This document shows positions 24,560 to 29,245 of a stretch of DNA of 29,245 nucleotides, in pieces (positions within the stretch are counted from its first letter, which is position 1; each line of letters begins with the position of its first letter). The notes below the pieces were generated by a model. The model worked only from the letters and a program-made list of their open reading frames with translations, was not told the DNA's origin and ran no database searches. This DNA comes from Methanobacteriota archaeon. Lineage in GTDB: Archaea; Thermoplasmatota; Poseidoniia; Poseidoniales; Poseidoniaceae. The position numbers were made by a program, and so were the translations under genes. The stretch lies in NCBI GenBank assembly GCA_002726395.1, contig PBTA01000021.1, positions 31,203 through 60,447 of the forward strand, written 5' to 3'.

Positions 24560-26055
24560 GCAGATTATTTGATTTTGCTGGCGGAACTGGAATGGGTTAT
24601 TCGCAACCTGAACCACTACTTTCGAAAAATAAAGTGGCATTACCGCCTAACTTGATGCGCAAAGCACTTCCAAGATGGCCAAGACTATCAGAACCGGAAA
24701 TGGTTAGACACTACACTTGGTTATCGAGAAGAAACTTCGGTATTGATACTGGATTTTATCCTCTAGGTTCGTGTACAATGAAACACAATCCACGAGTCAA
24801 CGAAGTGATTGCCCAGTTACCTGGTATTGCAGATATTCATCCACACCAACCAGAGCATCATTTGCAAGGGTTGTTATCCATTTATCACGAAATGCAGCAC
24901 ATGCTGGCTATTTGTTCAGGAATGGATGATGTGACGCTGCAACCTGTTGCTGGTGCTCAAGGAGAATTCACTGCAGTACGCTGTGTACAAGAATATTTCC
25001 GCAAGCGTGGCGAAACCCAGCGTACCAAAGTAATCGTTCCAGATTCCGCTCACGGCACTAACCCCGCTAGTGCGGCTATGGCTGGATATGATATCGTCGA
25101 GATACCCAGTTTAGAAAATGGTCGAATCGACTTAGAGGCATTAAAGGCTGTAGTTGATGATACAGTTGCCTTGATGATGATCACAAATCCAAATACCCTC
25201 GGACTATTCGAAACAGACGTTCCAGAAGCATCCGATATCGTTCACGCCGCAGGTGGACAAATGTACTATGATGGGGCTAACTTCAACGCAATTCTTGGCC
25301 GCACTTCACCGGGATTGATGGGCTTTGATGCGGTTCACTTTAATCTGCACAAGACGTTTAGTCAGCCACACGGCGGCGGTGGGCCAGGTTCTGGCCCAAT
25401 TGGTGTCAAATCTCATTTGGCAGAATTTTTGCCAAGTCCAGTAGTTAAGAAGCGACCAATTGTTGGCGATGAAGCCAAATTTGCCGTTGATGATATGTGG
25501 TATACTTGGTATGAACCAGAGCACACTATCGGTAAAGTCCAACAATGGCACGGCAATGCAGGGGCAATTATTCGCTGCTGGGCTTATTATCGACGCTACG
25601 GTTATGGCTTGAAGGACATGTCTGAACATGCTGTGCTAAATGCTAACTATTTGCGTCATGCCTTACATCGCGAAGCCGAAAAAGCTGGCGTTTCACACAT
25701 GTTTGTTGATGGTGCAGAAGCAGAAGTTGCCAAACACGAATTCACTTTATCGCTTCAACCTGCCAAGGAAGCGGTTGGCGTATCTGCTATGGATGTAGCC
25801 AAAGGATTACTTGATGTGGGATACATGGCTCCTACAGTATATTTCCCGCTAGTAGTTCCTGAATGTATGATGTTTGAACCAACGGAAACCGAAAGTCGCG
25901 ATACACTAGACACTTTTGCCAAAGATTTTGCTCAAGTACTCAAGGTAGATGCACAGACTCTTCATGAGGCACCGATTACGACACCAGTACGTCGAGTTGA
26001 TGAAGTGTATGCCGCAAGAAATCTTTGTTTGAAACATCCATTCGATGAAGAGTAG
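24556..26055 (+). CDS. gcvPB: glycine dehydrogenase (decarboxylating) subunit 2 (P protein, beta)
   Basis: The 499-residue C-terminal half of the split P protein. It carries 'LPRWPRLSEPEMVRHYTWLS', 'FYPLGSCTMKHNPR', 'VTLQPVAGAQGEFTAVR', 'PDSAHGTNPASAAMAGY', the PLP lysine K266 in 'VHFNLHKTFSQPHGGGGPGSG', and 'APTVYFPLVVPECMMFEPTETES' (in part). The start is the TTG at 24556: it overlaps the gcvPA stop (TTGA), has GAGGTGA four bases upstream, and gives the usual GcvPB beginning (SRLFDFAGG..). A longer in-frame reading to 24457 would lie within gcvPA and is not supported. Together with gcvT it gives two of the four glycine cleavage components; H and L proteins are not in the window. Confidence 0.95.
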   Translation: MSRLFDFAGGTGMGYSQPEPLLSKNKVALPPNLMRKALPRWPRLSEPEMVRHYTWLSRRNFGIDTGFYPLGSCTMKHNPRVNEVIAQLPGIADIHPHQPEHHLQGLLSIYHEMQHMLAICSGMDDVTLQPVAGAQGEFTAVRCVQEYFRKRGETQRTKVIVPDSAHGTNPASAAMAGYDIVEIPSLENGRIDLEALKAVVDDTVALMMITNPNTLGLFETDVPEASDIVHAAGGQMYYDGANFNAILGRTSPGLMGFDAVHFNLHKTFSQPHGGGGPGSGPIGVKSHLAEFLPSPVVKKRPIVGDEAKFAVDDMWYTWYEPEHTIGKVQQWHGNAGAIIRCWAYYRRYGYGLKDMSEHAVLNANYLRHALHREAEKAGVSHMFVDGAEAEVAKHEFTLSLQPAKEAVGVSAMDVAKGLLDVGYMAPTVYFPLVVPECMMFEPTETESRDTLDTFAKDFAQVLKVDAQTLHEAPITTPVRRVDEVYAARNLCLKHPFDEE

Positions 26056-26729
26056 TGGTCCAAGTGGTAAGGGCTAGAGATACCAGCCCTGAGCACTTTG
26101 GCTGGGAAAAAATCGATCTAAAGCCAAACGCTGGTTCGGTATTACTACCCCTGTCATGGGGTTTACTACCGCTTGCTTTGACATTGATTGTCTATTTCAC
26201 AGATACTGGTATGGAACTGATAAATTTCCTTGGCGGAGGTTCGGTGATTCTAATGTTGGTAGGGGGTATTGGTGCTGTTAGCACAAGGCAAGGAATTTTT
26301 AATTCCCTTAAAGTTGGTTTAGGGTTTTTCTTTAGTTGTTTATCATTATTTTCTTGGTTGATGGTGGCAAATAATAACTTCGCAGTAGAGTGGGGAATCG
26401 CGTCCACATTTCTGGCCTTTGTGATGATATTTCGAACACTTGATTTCATCTTCAAGGATGCCAACTTGATTTATCAAACTAATTGGTCGGCGAAATCTAG
26501 GTTGCCAACGGAGTCAATGACTGGCTGGGATATTAGATCTCGAAGGTTTACCCAAAATACCATGGCATTGAAGCGATTTGACAAAGATAGTTTCGCTCAC
26601 ATCTACGGTACTAGAACTCTACAAGGCTTAGCAATACGCTTGGATGTGTTTGGTGTGAGGATGGGAGAACGCTTTGATTTCCGTCTTTTAGGGCTTGATT
26701 TGACGGAATTTATCGTTGAAGATGAATAG
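26055..26729 (+). CDS. four-span membrane protein of unknown function
   Basis: 224 residues, no family recognised. Hydrophobic helices lie at about 29-48, 53-75, 85-106 and 110-133, followed by a soluble C-terminal part of about 90 residues containing 'MTGWDIRSRRFTQNTMALKRF' (in part) and ending 'LGLDLTEFIVEDE'. The GTG start at 26055 overlaps the last base of the gcvPB stop codon, so it is translated from the gcv transcript. The overlap may mean nothing more than gene packing. There is no Cys pair or charged residue cluster within the spans to suggest redox or transport activity. Confidence 0.72.
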   Translation: MVQVVRARDTSPEHFGWEKIDLKPNAGSVLLPLSWGLLPLALTLIVYFTDTGMELINFLGGGSVILMLVGGIGAVSTRQGIFNSLKVGLGFFFSCLSLFSWLMVANNNFAVEWGIASTFLAFVMIFRTLDFIFKDANLIYQTNWSAKSRLPTESMTGWDIRSRRFTQNTMALKRFDKDSFAHIYGTRTLQGLAIRLDVFGVRMGERFDFRLLGLDLTEFIVEDE

Positions 26730-26765
26730 TCATCTTGAATAACCGACCGCGATGGCAGTTTTGAC

Positions 26766-27245
26766 ATGGAAGTTACTATACTGTTGGGTTCGTCCTCAGA
26801 TATGCCTGTTGCCGAAAAGTGTACCAAGATTTTGAAGCAGTTTTCAGTTGATTATCAACTGCGCGTTGCTAGTGCTCATCGCTCACCAAAATTTGTTGAA
26901 CAAATTATTCACGATGCTGAAGCTGATGGCTGCAAAGTATTCATCGCAATGGCTGGATTGGCAGCGGCACTGCCAGGTGCAGTAGCTGCGCTTACCACCA
27001 AGCCAGTTATTGGTGTACCATGTGGTGGGAAAGTGCCGTTTGATTCATTACTATCTATCGTCCAATTACCTCCAGGAGTTCCAGCAGCAACCGTTGGTGT
27101 TGACCGTGGAGATAATGCTGGATACTTGGCTGTACAGATGCTAGCATTGCAAAACGAAGCACATGCTGCGGCACTGAAGCAAAACAAACTCGACCAAGTA
27201 GAGCGAGTCAAAGCCCAGGACCGTGAGGTCAACGGGGGCGCCTGA
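26766..27245 (+). CDS. purE: 5-(carboxyamino)imidazole ribonucleotide mutase / AIR carboxylase catalytic subunit
   Basis: A 159-residue PurE, which makes 4-carboxy-5-aminoimidazole ribonucleotide in purine synthesis. It shows 'ILLGSSSDMPVAEK' at the N-terminus, 'VASAHRSP' with catalytic H38, 'AMAGLAAALPGAVAALT', 'PVIGVPC' and 'DSLLSIVQLPPGVPAATVG'. Overall it resembles class I (N5-CAIR mutase) enzymes, but the His of the usual 'GGAAHLPG' is Ala68 here. No purK is seen nearby, so whether it uses N5-CAIR or AIR plus CO2 is open. ATG 26766 is 36 bases after the membrane-protein gene. The stop is one base before the ATG of guaAB, forming a purine gene pair. Confidence 0.93.
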   Translation: MEVTILLGSSSDMPVAEKCTKILKQFSVDYQLRVASAHRSPKFVEQIIHDAEADGCKVFIAMAGLAAALPGAVAALTTKPVIGVPCGGKVPFDSLLSIVQLPPGVPAATVGVDRGDNAGYLAVQMLALQNEAHAAALKQNKLDQVERVKAQDREVNGGA

Positions 27246-27246
27246 G

Positions 27247-28197
27247 ATGTTTGATGTCGATGAATTCGTTAAGGAATCCATCGAATCACTGCAAAACACA
27301 ATTGATGACATAGCCATAATCGCTTGTTCAGGTGGTGTCGATTCTACTGTTGCTGCAGTTATCGCAAATCAAGCAGTAGGAGATTTACTTCATTGTGTAT
27401 ATGTTGACACTGGATTTATGCGTAAAGGTGAGACTGAGCAAATTGAGGCCTTACTGGCCGAGCAAGGAATCAAGAATTTGGTGACTGTCAAGGCAGCAGA
27501 TCGTTACTTTGAAGCCCTAAAAGGTGTTACCGAGCCAGAGCAAAAGCGCAAGGTGATTGGGGAACTATTCATTAGGATTTTTGAAGATGAGCAAAAGAAA
27601 TGTGGTGCTAAATATTTAGTTCAAGGTACCATTGCCCCTGATTGGATTGAATCAGGCGGTGGTGTGCGTGACACTATCAAGTCGCATCACAATGTTGGAG
27701 GACTTCCCGAAGACATGACATTGGAGGTAGTTGAGCCACTGCGTGATTTGTACAAAGATGAAGTCAGAGAATTGGCTCGTTTCCTTGAAATCAATGTAGC
27801 AGAAAGACAACCATTCCCGGGTCCTGGGCTAGCTGTTAGAACCCTTGGCGACTTAACACCGGAGCGTGTGGCAGTAGTTAGAGAGGCTTGCGCAATCGTC
27901 GAAGAGGAGTTTGAGAAGGCAGCAGCAGAAGGTTTGATGGATTTGCCTTGGCAATACTTTGCTGCTCTACTCCCTGTTCGTAGCGTCGGCGTGCATGGGG
28001 ACGTTCGCGCCTATGGTGAAACAATAGTTGTTCGTGCAGTCCAATCTATGGACGGCATGTCAGCAAGATACTCTGAGATTCCTCATCCTATCTTGCAGAA
28101 AATAAGTACTCGAATAACCAACACTGTCAAAGGCGCAGTTAACCGTGTAGTGTATGATATTACTCACAAACCACCAGGCACAATCGAATGGGAATAA
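27247..28197 (+). CDS. guaAB: GMP synthase subunit B (ATP pyrophosphatase, glutamine-hydrolysing enzyme)
   Basis: The 316-residue synthetase subunit of the archaeal two-subunit GMP synthase; it adenylates XMP and accepts ammonia from a separate glutaminase (GuaAA), which is not encoded here. The PP-loop is 'SGGVDS' (28-33), followed by 'VYVDTGFMRKGE', 'YLVQGTIAPDWIESGGG', 'KSHHNVGGLPEDM', 'RQPFPGPGLAVR' and the C-terminal dimer segment 'STRITNTVKGAVNRVVYDIT..PPGTIEWE'. The ATG at 27247 is chosen because it is one base after the purE stop and gives the usual start of the subunit; an in-frame ATG at 27223 lies inside purE. Coupled translation with purE is likely. Confidence 0.94.
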   Translation: MFDVDEFVKESIESLQNTIDDIAIIACSGGVDSTVAAVIANQAVGDLLHCVYVDTGFMRKGETEQIEALLAEQGIKNLVTVKAADRYFEALKGVTEPEQKRKVIGELFIRIFEDEQKKCGAKYLVQGTIAPDWIESGGGVRDTIKSHHNVGGLPEDMTLEVVEPLRDLYKDEVRELARFLEINVAERQPFPGPGLAVRTLGDLTPERVAVVREACAIVEEEFEKAAAEGLMDLPWQYFAALLPVRSVGVHGDVRAYGETIVVRAVQSMDGMSARYSEIPHPILQKISTRITNTVKGAVNRVVYDITHKPPGTIEWE

Positions 28198-28241
28198 TAG
28201 TATGATTTTCAAAAAAATATTCAACATTTTAAGCAAGGTAT

Positions 28242-28260
28242 CAAAAACAGATTGTTTTTG
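28242..28260 (+). terminator. inverted repeat with T-rich arm after guaAB
   Basis: CAAAAACA-GAT-TGTTTTTG is a perfect 8-base inverted repeat with a 3-base loop, 45 bases after the guaAB stop and 9 bases before the next ATG. The T5 arm could end transcription of the gcv-pur cluster; the place would equally suit an operator or leader hairpin of the next gene. Confidence 0.35.
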
Positions 28261-28269
28261 TTATGACTT

Positions 28270-29245
28270 ATGGGACAAAAGCGTTTGAGTGTATTTATTG
28301 TAAGCATATTCTTATTTTCTCTTGTTTCAAGTGTCCAAGCATCCGAAGATAGCGATATTGTAGCCCAATTTGGGACTGGTTTTGATGAAGTCGTAATCGC
28401 CGATTCAACTGACGGTTTATTCGACCCACGTGACCTTGAATTCCACCCGGGGCGAACTGATGAACTATGGATTGCCAACCGTGGCGATGACAGTATTTCC
28501 ATCATCCATGATACCGGACTTGACACTCAGTATTCTCAAAACCGTGAAGATTCCAACAGTAATCACTTCCTAGAAGAAGTCAGCGCAATTGCCTTTGGCG
28601 CATACCATCCTGAATTCGACTGGCAGTGGGGCTCGGCTCAAGAAACCCAAAACACCTACTGTGGTCAAGGATCACCAAATCAGTTCATGGGCCCAACCTT
28701 GTGGCCATCTTCGCTTTCGCACTTTGCAGTAGAGAATCAAAATAACGGCAATGGTTTGCTTGGCAGCCATATTGATATGAATCACCAATCACCAGACGGA
28801 ATGGGTATTGCTCACGATAGTGGTAATGCATATTGGTACTTTGATGGCTATTACGGCGAGTTAGTTTACTATGATTTCCAACAAGACCATGATACCGGTG
28901 AAGACGATCACTCAGATGGTATCGTTCATCGATACTCTGACGTTCAACTTACCCGCAACGGGGGAATCCCCGGACACATGATTCTGGATAAAGTATCAGG
29001 TATACTCTACATCGCCGATACAGGAGCCAACCGTATTCTTTGGGTTGATACAGATTCACCAGTAAATACACAAAATATCATGAACGACCCTTCAAGAATG
29101 GAGCCACTGGCTCAGTATACCCGCAAAACAGGGGTTGATTGGGGTGTCTTGGACACTGGACTTGGTCGTCCATCTGGCATTGCCCTAGAAGGTGATACCT
29201 TATTTGTCTCAGAAAATGGTAACGGGCAAATTGTCGCCTACGATT
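28270..29245 (+). CDS. secreted beta-propeller (NHL-like) protein, 3'-truncated by the window
   Basis: An open frame of 325 codons begins at ATG 28270 and runs off the end of the window. The first 25 residues form a Sec-type signal peptide (basic MGQKR, hydrophobic core, 'SSVQASED' cleavage region). The mature part has repeated propeller blades of NHL/SMP-30-like type: 'DPRDLEFHPGRTDELWIANRGDDSISII', 'GILYIADTGANRILWVD' and 'GRPSGIALEGDTLFVSENGNGQIVAYD' (the longer ones shown for pattern). No catalytic residues can be named. Such proteins bind partners or act as extracellular enzymes; the function here is unknown. The 72 bases before it hold the inverted repeat described separately and a TTTTAAG that might act as TATA box. 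Confidence 0.8.
   Translation, partial: MGQKRLSVFIVSIFLFSLVSSVQASEDSDIVAQFGTGFDEVVIADSTDGLFDPRDLEFHPGRTDELWIANRGDDSISIIHDTGLDTQYSQNREDSNSNHFLEEVSAIAFGAYHPEFDWQWGSAQETQNTYCGQGSPNQFMGPTLWPSSLSHFAVENQNNGNGLLGSHIDMNHQSPDGMGIAHDSGNAYWYFDGYYGELVYYDFQQDHDTGEDDHSDGIVHRYSDVQLTRNGGIPGHMILDKVSGILYIADTGANRILWVDTDSPVNTQNIMNDPSRMEPLAQYTRKTGVDWGVLDTGLGRPSGIALEGDTLFVSENGNGQIVAYD

Noticed and set aside
1..29245. Defence island, prophage or transposon
   Set aside because: No recombinase, transposase, nuclease-defence or phage structural gene is seen; gene content is mainly core metabolism and transport.

Overview
The window looks like a stretch of chromosome from a planktonic euryarchaeon, most likely Marine Group II (Candidatus Poseidoniales) or a close relative. 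This is inferred from gene content, not from a marker gene. The archaeal signs are a GMP synthetase ATPase subunit encoded without its glutaminase, an archaeal-type PheS without an adjacent PheT, an HTH-ThiN (ThiR-type) regulator, split glycine decarboxylase subunits, and TATA-like boxes about 25 bases before several start codons, as expected for leaderless mRNAs. The DNA is AT-rich and densely coding, with many TTG/GTG starts and overlapping stop/start codons. I see no insertion sequence, phage gene, CRISPR array or rRNA.

Layout. 1-4349: the end of a YkgJ-type Cys-cluster protein, a citrate synthase with eukaryote/mitochondrial-type motifs, a convergent GDPD-family phosphodiesterase whose N-terminal HRG motif lies at its C-terminus, and a membrane PAP2 protein. 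4384-8374: tatC, then a minus-strand run of tRNA-Thr(UGU), a VOC protein, folD, a two-span membrane protein with an acidic motif-rich tail, and a PHP-domain phosphoesterase. 8483-13212: plus-strand aminotransferase, a small membrane zinc-ribbon protein, pheS, and a thioredoxin-CcdA fusion. 13215-20207: minus strand, a second PAP2 protein and a compact run thiR-thiB-thiP-thiQ-(helical protein)-(SPFH/zinc-ribbon protein). 20208-20516 is a divergent control region with palindromes. 20517-29245: plus strand, a group II PLP decarboxylase, gcvT, gcvPA, gcvPB, a four-span membrane protein, purE, guaAB, and the start of a secreted beta-propeller protein cut by the window edge.

How the genes fit together. 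FolD and the glycine cleavage T and P proteins supply and interconvert one-carbon units on folate, and PurE and GuaAB use such units or make purines, so one-carbon and purine metabolism is a theme. No gcvH or lipoamide dehydrogenase gene is present, so the glycine cleavage system is completed elsewhere. The thi genes form a thiamine uptake operon that probably includes its own repressor, thiR. The two PAP2 proteins and the GDPD suggest lipid head-group turnover. TatC and the thioredoxin-CcdA fusion serve export and redox control of extracytoplasmic proteins.

The most unusual points are the apparent circular permutation of the GDPD protein, the SPFH/zinc-ribbon plus helical-protein pair at the end of the thiamine operon, the eukaryote-type citrate synthase, the palindromes in the thiR/decarboxylase intergenic region, and the repeated Leu-Pro-Asp-Leu motifs in the membrane protein downstream of folD. 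I did not find a clear new defence or mobile system.
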